Part shown: piece after piece, positions 1 to 8,148 of the stretch
How positions within the stretch are numbered: position 1 is the first letter of the stretch
Layout: the number at the start of each line of letters is the position of its first letter
The notes under the pieces: generated by a model
Databases searched by the model: none
What the model saw: the letters and a program-made list of their open reading frames with translations, nothing else
What the model was told of the DNA's origin: nothing
DNA from: MFD00082-c5 sp963697995
Lineage (GTDB): Bacteria; Chlamydiota; Chlamydiia; Chlamydiales; JAJFMB01
Length of the DNA: 64,000 nucleotides
Direction of reading: 5' to 3'
Assembly: GCA_963697995.1 (NCBI GenBank)
Contig: OY969110.1
Coordinates: 1,984,001-2,048,000 of the forward strand
Program-made: the position numbers and the translations under genes

Positions 1-19
1 AAAGTATTCTCACAATCCT

Positions 20-295
20 TTATAAGTTCCCCCCCTCCTGAGCGTCCGGCCACACTTTTGAGATCAAATAGACCTTCTGCCTCTCAAACTGTTTTAGGCT
101 CATCCCAATCGCCTCAAAGTTATCGTAATAGGTCGCCGTATCGATCAGGGTGTATCCCGATCGAATCGCATCCGTTACAGCTTGGGAGCACACATCCCCT
201 TTCAAGCGGTATGTGCCAAATCCAACAGCCACACACTCTTTTCCATCGATAAAACAATGCCCTTCACTATCAACTTTCACAACAAAGCCTTTCAA
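20..295 (-). pseudogene. Aldo/keto reductase, N-terminal part, frameshifted at window edge
   Basis: The 91 residues match the start of an NADPH-dependent aldo/keto reductase: VGFGTYRLKGD in the first barrel strand, then SGYTLIDTATYYDN carrying the catalytic Asp52 and Tyr57, then SKVWPD. The reading frame stops right after a run of seven G on the coding strand (C at 29-35). Adding one G would give QEGGELIKDCENT, which fits the next helix of the family, so the gene probably continued past position 1. Family members reduce aldehydes or ketones in the cytosol; the substrate cannot be told. The loss of one base in a homopolymer could be a real mutation or a sequencing error. Confidence 0.7.
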
Positions 296-325
296 TTAAC
301 ACTTATTCGTTATATAGAAATAAGT

Positions 326-1933
326 ATGGACGCTTTTCATATTTCAGGTCAAATAGTCGATCTCATTAAAGAAAAAATCACCCCTGGAACGCTTATTATT
401 GAAAAGGGGAAAATTGTTGATATTCAGTATCTAGACAAAGCCCCTAACCAATTTTTAATGCCAGGATTTGTCGATGCCCATATTCACATCGAAAGCTCCA
501 TGCTCACCCCCTCCGAATTTGCCCGGATTAGCACTCCCCATGGAACCGTTGGCACCGTCTCTGATCCTCACGAAATCGGAAATGTCTTAGGCATTGATGG
601 GGTGCGCTTTATGATCAATAACGGAAAAAAGGTTCCTTTTCACTTCTGCTTTGGTGCCCCCTCTTGCGTTCCAGCAACCTCTTTTGAAACCTCTGGAGCC
701 ACCCTTTCCAAAGAAGAGATCCGCACTCTTTTTGTAGAAGATGGCTTAACTTATTTAAGCGAGATGATGAATTTTCCAGGGGTTTTAAATAAAGATCCCC
801 TTGTCATGGATAAAATAGCCATTGCCAAAGAGCTTGGACTCAACATCGATGGGCATGCCCCAGGACTAAAAGGGGAGCTTGCCAAAAAGTATATCGAAGC
901 GGGTATTTCAACCGATCATGAGTGTTTTGCACTAGATGAGGCCCTTGATAAATTGCGTTTTGGGATGAAAATTCTCATAAGAGAGGGTTCTGCTGCAAAA
1001 AATTTTGAGGCCCTCCACCCCCTCATCACCTCCCACCCAAAAGAGGTGATGTTTTGCTCAGATGACAAACACCCTCACGAGCTTTTAAACGGGCACATTA
1101 ATGAAATAGTAAAAAGAGCGCTAAAGCTTAAACACTCTCTTTTTAATACTTTGAGATGCGCAAGCTTAAATCCCATCAAGCACTACAAACTTCCGATTGG
1201 ACTACTACAAAAAGGGGATTCTGCCGATTTTATCGTGGTCAACGACTTAGATGAGTTAAAAGTTCTAAAGACCTACATCAAAGGAGAACTCGTAGCAAAT
1301 GAGGGAAAAAACGTTTTAAAAAGAGTCAAAACAGAAATCCTCAATCAGTTTAATATCTCAAAAATTGAACCTAAGGAGCTTTTTCTCGCTCCCCTTAAAG
1401 GCCCCCAACACATCATTGAAGCTAAAGACGGGGAACTCATCACAAACCATCTTATTTTAGAAGGAGAGGGTCTTTTCGAATCAGACCCCTTAAGGGACCT
1501 TTTGAAAATAAGTGTCGTCAATCGATACAAAAAAGAAAAAATAGCTTTAGCTTTTGTCAAAGGATTCGGACTAAAAAAGGGAGCTATCGCCTCCTCTGTC
1601 GCCCACGACAGCCACAACATCATAGCCGTTGGAACAAGCGACCAAGAGATCTGCCTTGCCATTAACAAAGTGATTGAAGAAAAGGGAGGCCTGGCTGTGG
1701 CATTAAAAGATAAGGTTTTTACGCTACCTCTTCCTATCGGGGGAATCATAAGTGACAAAACAGGAGAAGAGCTCGCTAAACTCTACAGCGCTCTCGATCA
1801 AAAAGCAAAACAGCTAGGATCCACTCTACAAGCCCCTTTTATGACTCTCTCCTTTATGGCCCTCCTCGTTATTCCCCACCTTAAATTAAGCGACAAAGGA
1901 CTCTTTGACGCAGACTCGTTTAAGTTTTTATAG
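326..1933 (+). CDS. ade: Adenine deaminase
   Basis: Converts adenine to hypoxanthine and ammonia in purine salvage, in the cytosol. Family landmarks are in order: GFVDAHIHIESSMLTP with the metal-binding HIH at residues 52-54, VSDPHEIGN, DGHAPGLKG, STDHECFALDEA, MFCSDDKHP, and in the C-terminal domain VKGFGLKKGAI and VAHDSHNIIAVG. With ATG at 326 the protein is 535 residues, a little short against the 570-590 usual for the family, and it starts at the expected first strand. A longer in-frame reading from 182 would run over the divergent reductase gene and has no conserved sequence, so I reject it. No strong ribosome binding site is visible. The gene is divergent from the reductase and stands alone. 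Confidence 0.9.
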   Translation: MDAFHISGQIVDLIKEKITPGTLIIEKGKIVDIQYLDKAPNQFLMPGFVDAHIHIESSMLTPSEFARISTPHGTVGTVSDPHEIGNVLGIDGVRFMINNGKKVPFHFCFGAPSCVPATSFETSGATLSKEEIRTLFVEDGLTYLSEMMNFPGVLNKDPLVMDKIAIAKELGLNIDGHAPGLKGELAKKYIEAGISTDHECFALDEALDKLRFGMKILIREGSAAKNFEALHPLITSHPKEVMFCSDDKHPHELLNGHINEIVKRALKLKHSLFNTLRCASLNPIKHYKLPIGLLQKGDSADFIVVNDLDELKVLKTYIKGELVANEGKNVLKRVKTEILNQFNISKIEPKELFLAPLKGPQHIIEAKDGELITNHLILEGEGLFESDPLRDLLKISVVNRYKKEKIALAFVKGFGLKKGAIASSVAHDSHNIIAVGTSDQEICLAINKVIEEKGGLAVALKDKVFTLPLPIGGIISDKTGEELAKLYSALDQKAKQLGSTLQAPFMTLSFMALLVIPHLKLSDKGLFDADSFKFL

Positions 1934-1990
1934 ACTTTTAAAAACAAAATCGATAACCTTCAATCCTTTTCAAAATCAGGAGTTTTTTTC

Positions 1991-2974
1991 ATGGTCTGCT
2001 GGAATCCCATTCCCCCACCTACTGAATTAGATTGCCCCAAAATAAGCGCCTTTGCCGCTAATGGTTGGGACATCAATGATCCTAAAAATAACGCCTCAGG
2101 TGCCGCTTTATACCCTGTAAAACATCTCGGAATTTCAACCTCCAGTTCTAATAAATTGTCCGGTAAAGTTCCTTTAAGAATCTCGACAAGAACAGAAAAT
2201 AAAACCGATTGTTACATGACCTATTGCAAAGAGCGAAAAATCGTCATTAAAAATACAAAAGAAATCTCTTTGATCAATGGAATAATTATCGAGATTCAAG
2301 AAAGGCTTAATATCATAAAAAAATACGAAGAGGAAGCTCATCTCATCTGTTTTATCTGTGGCAAGTATAAACCATTTTCACAGATGCAAGCCGATCATTG
2401 CCAACCAGTCCAATCAATTAATGAGCGAACCCATTCGTTTTATTATGGTAAAAATTGGAATATTAATATAGACAATCCAAACCTCAAAAAACTGTTTTTT
2501 TTACGTCATGAGGGTGAAGGGGAAGCCGAAACAATTTACTTTTATCCCAATTGCTTTTATGGACTTGGATTCCGATTTTCAGAGGACAATATTTGGCCCG
2601 TTTGTGATACGTGCAATGGATTGAGTGGTAAAGGAAGTCATCATCCTTTAGATTTCCTTAAAAAACAAACCCATTATGGGGATGAATTTATCGCAAAAAA
2701 AATTACTAAAATCAATGCTAAGGGGATATTAATTCGAGTGGGCGATGACAATGTCACCATAGCACAAGCAGCCATCGATTGGTTTTACGAAAAATTCCGC
2801 CACTCGTTTTTATCTAAAGCTCTTTTTGACGAACAGCTCGTAAAAATAGCTAATATTTTTAACGAAAAACTCCTTGAAAAAGATCAAATTAATGCAATTC
2901 AATTTCTTATCAAAATTAAACAAATTGTTGACATTGAAGACATATTAAAAGTGACTCGTAAAATTGATGATTAG
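1991..2974 (+). CDS. HNH nuclease-like protein with a novel N-terminal domain
   Basis: A 327-residue protein of two parts. Residues 3-75 form a compact domain with PTELDCPKIS, ANGWDINDPKNN, YPVKHLGIS and ISTRTE, which I do not recognise. It occurs again, alone, in the next gene. Residues 118-220 resemble a zinc-finger HNH nuclease: Cys120-x2-Cys123, DH at 135-136, then WPVCDTCNG with Cys205, Cys208 and Asn209, and HHPLDFL. Known HNH proteins cut DNA (homing, restriction, toxins or colicins); that this one is an active nuclease is inference. The start is set by AGGAG at 1977-1981, eight bases before ATG. No immunity gene or transposase is obvious beside it. It is AT-rich compared with the adenine deaminase gene before it, consistent with recent acquisition. 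Confidence 0.6.
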   Translation: MVCWNPIPPPTELDCPKISAFAANGWDINDPKNNASGAALYPVKHLGISTSSSNKLSGKVPLRISTRTENKTDCYMTYCKERKIVIKNTKEISLINGIIIEIQERLNIIKKYEEEAHLICFICGKYKPFSQMQADHCQPVQSINERTHSFYYGKNWNINIDNPNLKKLFFLRHEGEGEAETIYFYPNCFYGLGFRFSEDNIWPVCDTCNGLSGKGSHHPLDFLKKQTHYGDEFIAKKITKINAKGILIRVGDDNVTIAQAAIDWFYEKFRHSFLSKALFDEQLVKIANIFNEKLLEKDQINAIQFLIKIKQIVDIEDILKVTRKIDD

Positions 2975-3200
2975 TTGGAATTCACTTGACGAACCGACAC
3001 GTTTGGACCTACCAAAAATCAGCTCCCTTGCAGCTAAGGGTTGGGATATCAAAGATGAGGAAAACAATAGTTTAGGAGCAAAACGCTACCCCTTAAAACA
3101 TCTTGGACTCTCCAACTCAAAATCAGAAAAAATTAAGGGCAAAGTCACTGGAGCCATTAGCACAAGGCAAGAAAAGGGTGGGAATTGTTACATAAAATAG
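2967..3200 (+). pseudogene. Truncated paralogue of the HNH protein N-terminal domain
   Basis: A 77-residue reading frame that repeats the N-terminal domain of the preceding gene almost position by position: PTRLDLPKIS, AAKGWDIKDEENN, YPLKHLGLS, SKSEKIKGKV, ISTRQE and a final CYIK. It starts at ATG 2967, overlapping the upstream stop by 8 bases, so the two were tandem copies. It ends exactly where the inverted-repeat element at 3198-3359 begins, and the element supplies its TAG stop. The HNH half expected after CY is missing. I infer that insertion of the element, with a deletion, removed it. It may still make a small free-standing domain, for example an adaptor or inhibitor of the full-length protein, but nothing in the sequence proves that. 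Confidence 0.6.
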
Positions 3201-3359
3201 TCGGTCCTGAAAAAGTCCTCTCCAAAGAAAAAGTGATCCTTTTGCAACAAAAAAAGCGGTGAACGACGCCCCCCTTCTCAAGGTTTGGTGAGGAGTAAAA
3301 CGCCTTTTTTATCAAAAGGGGCACTTTTTCTTTGGAGAGGACTTTTTCAGGGCCGACTA
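3198..3359. mobile_element. Miniature inverted-repeat element, copy 1
   Basis: The ends are 38-base inverted repeats, 3198-3235 and 3322-3359, starting TAGTCGG(T/C)CCTGAAAAAG and differing at one base. Pairing continues imperfectly inwards (CTTTTG against CAAAAG), so the whole element can fold into one long hairpin. There is no room for a transposase. A second copy lies at 7398-7676 with its core in the opposite orientation and a decayed end lies near 16600, so this is a dispersed repeat. It sits between the 3' ends of two converging genes and supplies the stop codons of both. It could act as a two-way terminator as well as a mobile element. Confidence 0.75.
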
Positions 3360-4703
3360 AGTTAATGTACGGGGATCCGTCTCCCGAATGATCACGCTGA
3401 CATTTTTTTGATTAAATCCCTTGTACCCCTCCCGTCTCTGAAGATTCTCTAAGTGGCTTCCCACGGCACCATAGGTCAAAAACTTCTCAGCTTCTTCGTG
3501 AGTGATCTTCTTGTGATCGAGAAGCGATCTGATAGCGTTAGGATCCACCCTCCACACTTCTCCTGCTGTAAAGGCTTGCTTCAAATACTCAAAATGGCTA
3601 AATGGCTTCATCATCTGAACACCTAAGTGTTTTAGCCCTTCCGTTAACTCCTCGAACAAAAATTGTGCCTCTAGGTGATGCATTCCAGCCTTCAACAAAG
3701 AGTCGCCATGAAGAGCGCACCAAAGGCCAATCGTCCCCAATTTGTCAAGCTCTCCTAAGGGAGTGTGCGCAAAGTCTAGAGTTAACTCCTCAGGACTTAA
3801 ATCGACGTCGAGAAACAAAACAAGTCCTGCAACCTCGTTCTCCATCACCTGAGCGCCCCAACCTGCCTCCTCACCGGCATAAAATCGCTCCCGGCAATGA
3901 AATCCCAAAATTTCGAAAAATCGAACCAATTTGTGAAAATAGCGTCTCGATGATCGAAACGTGTGGTGATCGTGGTTTGCCCACCCCATCCCCAACCGGT
4001 CTTGCCTATTTTTCTGGAGTGTCCCCGCTGTGTTTCTCGATTGCCAGTAACGCCTCTCTTCCTCAAGCACTAATGTGGCCGCTAAATCCCGCCCCAATAG
4101 TCGAACCATCTCCTCCACGCACTCAAAGGTTCTTTCCCATAAGAGCTCATGGTCTGATAACGATCTTGGACGCGTTTGCCACAACTCTTTAGCATATAAA
4201 TAAGCTTCATAATACCCAGGATAGGCGCTTGTCACCTCACAAACCCTTTTACCTCTTCTTTCGATGATAAAAAGGGTAAATCCGTTTTCGGTCCGAAGAG
4301 CTAATTGCCTATAACCCGTAAGAGGATCCCCTTCAATATCGCCTTCTAATCCTCTAACACTTAAAAAGTTAGCGATCTCATCCACTTTTACTGCAATCCC
4401 CTCGTGCCCAAAATTGATCACCTGAATTTTTGGAAGTTGCGCCCCGGGGTGGTAATATATCCGATCATTCACTCCAGTAATTTCACACTCAAATCCTAAA
4501 TCGTAGAGCTCTTTTTCGATGTGAGGAGTCTCTAAAATAGTCACATGATCGATCCAATCAAAAAGACGAGTACTTGAATGAGCGTGAAGCTCCTCTTCAA
4601 GAGAAGCAATAAAGGTGTTAGCTTTCTTCCCTTTTTCTAAAACATTTAAGATGAACTCTTCAGCCTTGGGTTGCCTTTGCCACTGAAATCTATTTTCCCT
4701 CAT
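3357..4703 (-). CDS. Conserved protein of unknown function, possibly VOC-like; third gene of the heptose operon
   Basis: A 448-residue soluble protein with no signal peptide or membrane segment. Two parts look like divergent vicinal-oxygen-chelate (glyoxalase-type) modules: residues about 48-165 (FDWIDHVTILETPH, then ELYDLGFECEITG) and about 240-310 (NHDHHTFRSSRRYF, FEILGFHCRERF, AGEEAGWGAQV). His-rich DHV and HDHHTF could bind metal. This assignment is weak. The ATG overlaps the hldA stop by four bases (ATGA), so it is translationally coupled to ADP-heptose synthesis and may serve the same pathway. The last codons run into the inverted-repeat element at 3198-3359, which supplies its TAG stop, so the original C-terminus may be altered. 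Confidence 0.5.
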   Translation of the reverse strand: MRENRFQWQRQPKAEEFILNVLEKGKKANTFIASLEEELHAHSSTRLFDWIDHVTILETPHIEKELYDLGFECEITGVNDRIYYHPGAQLPKIQVINFGHEGIAVKVDEIANFLSVRGLEGDIEGDPLTGYRQLALRTENGFTLFIIERRGKRVCEVTSAYPGYYEAYLYAKELWQTRPRSLSDHELLWERTFECVEEMVRLLGRDLAATLVLEEERRYWQSRNTAGTLQKNRQDRLGMGWANHDHHTFRSSRRYFHKLVRFFEILGFHCRERFYAGEEAGWGAQVMENEVAGLVLFLDVDLSPEELTLDFAHTPLGELDKLGTIGLWCALHGDSLLKAGMHHLEAQFLFEELTEGLKHLGVQMMKPFSHFEYLKQAFTAGEVWRVDPNAIRSLLDHKKITHEEAEKFLTYGAVGSHLENLQRREGYKGFNQKNVSVIIRETDPRTLT

Positions 4704-5638
4704 ACCAAAACTCCTCCCTTAAGATTCATTCGCTCTTCAATCTCATCATTTGTGACTGTTGCGCAGCCCAAGCGCTCTATCACAAGACTTGCAGCTGCAT
4801 TACTTCTCATAACGGCCTCTTCAATAGAAAGCCCCTTTAAAAAGCTTGCTGCAAGGGTTGCAAGGACCGTGTCTCCAGCTCCCGTTACATCCCTTACCTG
4901 ATGGGCCACAACAGGAAAATCTTGCCGACCCCCCTCTTTGAAAAAAAGCGAAATCCCCTTATCTGACCGAGTGATCATCAAAATATCCATATTCACTTGT
5001 TTAAATAACAGATCAGCCACTTTTTCAAGAGCAGATCCCCTATCAAGTCCTGCAGCCTCGTACGCTTCCCCCTCATTCGGCTTAATAATCGTCGATCCCG
5101 AATAAAGAGTAAAATCTCGACCTTTGGGATCAGAAATCACAGGGATTGAGCGCTCTTTGGCCTCTTTAATCAATTGTTGCAAAAGAGAGGGAGACAAAAA
5201 TCCTTTGCCATAATCGGAAATGGCCAAAACACCCACGTCGAAAAAAAGCTCATCAAAACAAACTCCGTTGCTAAGATAGGGGGTGATTTTTTCATAGTCA
5301 ATCCGAACAATTTGCTGGTAACCGGCTATAATTCTGTGCTTAACAGCCGTTTTATACCCTTTATGAGAAAAGAGGGCTGCTGTTTCGATAGACTCATTTT
5401 GAAGAGTGCCTCTTAAAATCTCTCCCTTCTCATCATCTCCAACCCGTCCAAAAGCTTTTACTCGGACTCCTTGTGTCTTTAAGTTAAGACACACGTTTCC
5501 AGCTCCCCCCGCCTTAAATTCCTCTCTTTCGACCAAAACAACAGGAACCGGAGCCTCCGGAGACAAACGGCTAGCCTTTCCTATGGTGTAAGCATCTAAA
5601 AAAAAATCACCGGCTACCAATACTTTTTTGATTACCAT
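4700..5638 (-). CDS. hldA: D-glycero-beta-D-manno-heptose-7-phosphate kinase
   Basis: A PfkB-type sugar kinase (312 residues) matching the kinase half of HldE/RfaE. VLVAGDFFLDAYTIG is followed by SRLSPEAPVPVV, the diagnostic heptose kinase motif, then KAGGAGNVCLNL near residue 45. The C-terminal ATP-site motif is VTGAGDTVLA with the catalytic Asp. It phosphorylates heptose 7-phosphate at C1 on the way to ADP-heptose for the lipopolysaccharide inner core. There is no fused adenylyltransferase domain, so that step needs a separate hldC-type gene, which is not in this window. The start overlaps the end of hldD by seven bases and the stop overlaps the next gene by four, giving one tight operon. 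Confidence 0.9.
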   Translation of the reverse strand: MVIKKVLVAGDFFLDAYTIGKASRLSPEAPVPVVLVEREEFKAGGAGNVCLNLKTQGVRVKAFGRVGDDEKGEILRGTLQNESIETAALFSHKGYKTAVKHRIIAGYQQIVRIDYEKITPYLSNGVCFDELFFDVGVLAISDYGKGFLSPSLLQQLIKEAKERSIPVISDPKGRDFTLYSGSTIIKPNEGEAYEAAGLDRGSALEKVADLLFKQVNMDILMITRSDKGISLFFKEGGRQDFPVVAHQVRDVTGAGDTVLATLAASFLKGLSIEEAVMRSNAAASLVIERLGCATVTNDEIEERMNLKGGVLV

Positions 5639-6597
5639 CGCCTATCCTGAAGTAAATAATCCAAAACATACTCCTCTACCGCTTCATCAATCCCTCGACA
5701 CAACGCCTCATCTGATAAAGTCGCTCTTGTCTTTAACATATCAGCACAGGTGTAATTTTGATACTTTCCTTTTAAATCTTTTGGCATATCGATGTATTTG
5801 ATGTTTTCAGGTTTTTTAAGCGCTTTAAAAATCGCTTTAGCAAGCTGATTCCACTCACAAGGCTCTCCTCTTCCCACATTAAAAAGACCCATCGCTTGGT
5901 TGTTTAAAAAAGCACAAGTGATCCGGGCTGCATCTTTAACATAGATAAAATCTCTTAGCTGCCCCCCATCGGGGTACTGTTTATCAGAGGATGCAAACAA
6001 TCTAATCTCTCCCTCATTTAGCGCCTGGGGAAGGACGTGGAGAAGAGCCGATGCCATCCTTCCTTTATGGTATTCGTTTGGACCAAAAACATTAAAATAT
6101 TTGAGGCCGACAACTTTATTTAAATACCCCTCTTTTTCTAGCCAAAGATCAAAAAGATGTTTAGAAAAGCCGTACATATTAAGCGGTTTAAATTGATCTA
6201 ATGGGGATCTATCAGAAAACCCCTCTTCTCCACTCCCATAAGTGGCAGCAGATGAAGCGTAAATAAACCTGTGATCATTCTTTAGAGCATAAAGAGCAAG
6301 TCTTTGGCTAAAGCGGTAGTTATTCTCTAAAATATAATCAGCGTCAGTCTCAACGGTGCTACTACACGCCCCTAAATGAATAAAAGCTGAGATTTCCTTT
6401 TGTTTTCCTTCAAGCCAATCAAAGATTTTATGGCGAGAAACAATCTCTTTAAATCGTTTACCCACCAAATTTTTCCATTTTTCCCCTTGCCTTAAGTCAT
6501 CGACAATCACAATATCGTCAAACCCTAAATCGTTTAAAACTCTTATACAACCAGAACCAATAAACCCAGCTCCCCCCGTAATCACCACTCTCTTCAT
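5632..6597 (-). CDS. hldD: ADP-L-glycero-D-manno-heptose 6-epimerase
   Basis: A short-chain dehydrogenase of the extended type. MKRVVITGGAGFIGSG gives the N-terminal NADP-binding glycine motif, HLGACSSTVETD is a hallmark of HldD, and YGFSKHLFD holds the catalytic Tyr and Lys. VGLKYFNVFGPNEYHKG and GGQLRDFIYVKDAA complete the match. It epimerises ADP-D-glycero-D-manno-heptose to the L form used in lipopolysaccharide. I chose ATG 6597 because the Rossmann strand begins directly there; the frame is open 11 codons further upstream without conserved sequence. It is the first gene of the hldD-hldA-unknown operon. Its promoter must lie in the 155-base gap shared with the divergent secreted protein gene. 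Confidence 0.92.
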   Translation of the reverse strand: MKRVVITGGAGFIGSGCIRVLNDLGFDDIVIVDDLRQGEKWKNLVGKRFKEIVSRHKIFDWLEGKQKEISAFIHLGACSSTVETDADYILENNYRFSQRLALYALKNDHRFIYASSAATYGSGEEGFSDRSPLDQFKPLNMYGFSKHLFDLWLEKEGYLNKVVGLKYFNVFGPNEYHKGRMASALLHVLPQALNEGEIRLFASSDKQYPDGGQLRDFIYVKDAARITCAFLNNQAMGLFNVGRGEPCEWNQLAKAIFKALKKPENIKYIDMPKDLKGKYQNYTCADMLKTRATLSDEALCRGIDEAVEEYVLDYLLQDRRW

Positions 6598-6700
6598 CTT
6601 CAAAAAACACCCATTTTCCTTGGGCCCCATTATGGAGAATCTTTCTTTTTGAATTCAATGATCATCTTACTTTGTTCTACTCGGCAACTCTTAAATCTTA

Positions 6701-6729
6701 TTGACTTTTAAATAAAGTTACTTTAAAAT
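6701..6729 (+). promoter_or_regulatory. Predicted sigma-70-type promoter for the secreted protein gene
   Basis: TTGACT at 6701-6706 and TAAAAT at 6724-6729 are separated by 17 bases, close to the consensus for the main sigma factor. The start codon of the gene follows at 6753 after AAGAAGG at 6741-6747. This is pattern recognition only. Confidence 0.5.
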
Positions 6730-6752
6730 TGATATTTAAAAAGAAGGTTTTA

Positions 6753-7397
6753 ATGAGAAAGATTATTGTTTTTGTATTAATTTCTTTACTAACTATTAAT
6801 CTTGATGCCAAGGGAGTACAACCCCAAGTAAGAGATCGTTTTTCTTCTCATCCGAGAGAGCTTGGTGGTGCAGTCGAGAAACTTTATCAGCTTCCTGAAT
6901 TTCATTCCCTAGTCAAATCGGTGCAAAAAGAGGGGAATATTAGAGTCACATTTGAATCGGTATACGATGGGGATTTTGATGGTTTTTGGGACTCTCACTC
7001 TAGAACGATTATTGTGAATGCGAATCGATTCCGCTCAGAGGGAAAAGCTTTGGTTACTATTCTTTTTGAGCTTCATAATGCCAAGTCTAACGCTCATTTC
7101 AAGCATTTAATTGAACTTGCCCAAAAGGGAGAGCTCACAAAAGATGAGTACGTCTTAGCTGTTGAAAAAATGGAATATGAAAACTGCCAAATGACTTGTG
7201 CTCTTTTAGAAAAAGGAAGAGCCCTTGGAATTTTCCCTAAAGATGCTGTCTGGAATATCGCAAAAACATTTGAAGAGCACTACCGTATACAACTCAAAAC
7301 GGGGCACTCGCAATGGATAGCAAGAGCGTATGATCATTTTAATCCTAGGATGAGTCACATTCCTTTCAAAGGGGAAATGCCGGCTCTGGTTCAGTAA
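6753..7397 (+). CDS. Secreted protein of unknown function with a degenerate zincin-like motif
   Basis: A 214-residue protein beginning MRKIIVFVLISLLTINLDAKG, a clear Sec signal peptide with cleavage expected after the DAKG region. The mature part is soluble and helical. A strand, RTIIVNANRF, is followed by ILFELHNAKSNAHF. This layout is like the strand plus HExxH helix of zinc peptidases, but the motif reads FELHN, so the first His and probably the activity are missing. The start is fixed by AAGAAGG six bases upstream and an apparent promoter before that; the frame is open eight codons further but without support. The stop codon lies directly against inverted-repeat element copy 2. I do not recognise the family. 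Confidence 0.6.
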   Translation: MRKIIVFVLISLLTINLDAKGVQPQVRDRFSSHPRELGGAVEKLYQLPEFHSLVKSVQKEGNIRVTFESVYDGDFDGFWDSHSRTIIVNANRFRSEGKALVTILFELHNAKSNAHFKHLIELAQKGELTKDEYVLAVEKMEYENCQMTCALLEKGRALGIFPKDAVWNIAKTFEEHYRIQLKTGHSQWIARAYDHFNPRMSHIPFKGEMPALVQ

Positions 7398-7676
7398 TTA
7401 CTCGGCCCTGAAAAAGTCCTCTCCAATAAAAAGTGTCCCTTTGGACAAAAAATGCGTATTACTCCCCACCAAACCCCTCAAGGGGGGGAAGCGTCGCTCA
7501 CCGCTTTTTTTGTTGCAAAAGGATCACTTTTTCTTTGGAGAGTGCCTGTTCCATTCGCGAAATTTTTAAGCTTTTCTCATTGCCATATAAATAAACCTTG
7601 CAAAATAGGCTATGTCTCTCTTCCTCGTTAACTGCAAATTTTTCTCAAGGAACCCTTACTTTTTCAGGGTCGACTA
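7398..7676. mobile_element. Miniature inverted-repeat element, copy 2, split by a later insertion
   Basis: The left end begins TTACTCGGCCCTGAAAAAGT at 7398 and matches the termini of copy 1. The core (about 7440-7520) matches copy 1 in reverse orientation, including the stretches around GCGGTGA and CCCCTCAAG. The right terminus is in two parts: CACTTTTTCTTTGGAGAG at 7525-7542, then about 115 unrelated bases, then ACTTTTTCAGGGTCGACTA at 7658-7676. I infer an insertion into the right arm. A 63-codon reading frame at 7612-7803 crosses it, has no recognisable features and is not called. Confidence 0.65.
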
Positions 7677-7847
7677 TCTAATTAAAAATATAGTAATCGC
7701 TTTTTCGCTTCTCTCACTAAAGACAAAAAGAACCAGTATAGAAACCTTATCTTTGGGTCTTTGCATCTTGAGCGATCGAAGCAAAAAGGTGTTTAAATTC
7801 TAAAATGATAAAATTTATTTCTTTCTTCCATTCGGTTTTTCGTTAAC

Positions 7848-8148
7848 GGGTATTTTGCAAATATTTTCCTAATTAGACACCATTGAGATGGGCCCTACCC
7901 CTTTAAAAAGAGAGATGCCCACCCAAGCCCTTTCATTAAACCTCAACAGCTTTAGTATTGCATGATGATGCGAGGATTGACGTAGAATTCTCCAAAATGG
8001 GTATTTTGCAAATATTTTCCAAATTAGACACCATTGAGATGGGCCCTACCCCTTTAAAAAGAGAGATGCCCACCCAAGCCCTTTCATTAAACCTCAACAG
8101 CTTTAGTATTGCATGATGATGCGAGGATTGACGTAGAATTCTCCAAAA
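7848..8148. repeat. Two tandem 151-base repeats carrying a transferase gene tail
   Basis: Bases 7848-7998 and 7999-8148 are nearly identical. The right copy contains the last 15 or so codons of the GT69-like gene at 8103-9059, ending NPRIIMQY, and its 3' flank. The left copy is therefore a detached duplicate of the same gene tail and flank. Together with copies at 11802-12239 this suggests loss of a neighbouring paralogue by recombination. The part from 7677 to 7847 holds nothing that I recognise. Confidence 0.85.

Noticed and set aside
182..325. Upstream extension of adenine deaminase
   Set aside because: It overlaps the divergent reductase gene and adds 48 residues without family similarity; ATG 326 matches the expected N-terminus.
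1345..1758. Antisense reading frame in the adenine deaminase gene
   Set aside because: Pure shadow of a well-conserved gene; no start signal or domain.
3602..4192. A 196-codon reading frame opposite the heptose-operon unknown gene
   Set aside because: Composition is that of a shadow frame (many Pro, Ser, Arg, Thr) and it lies fully antisense to a better-supported gene coupled to hldA.
7612..7803. A 63-codon reading frame after the secreted protein gene
   Set aside because: It starts within the insertion in element copy 2 and runs through its right end; no conserved features or start signals.
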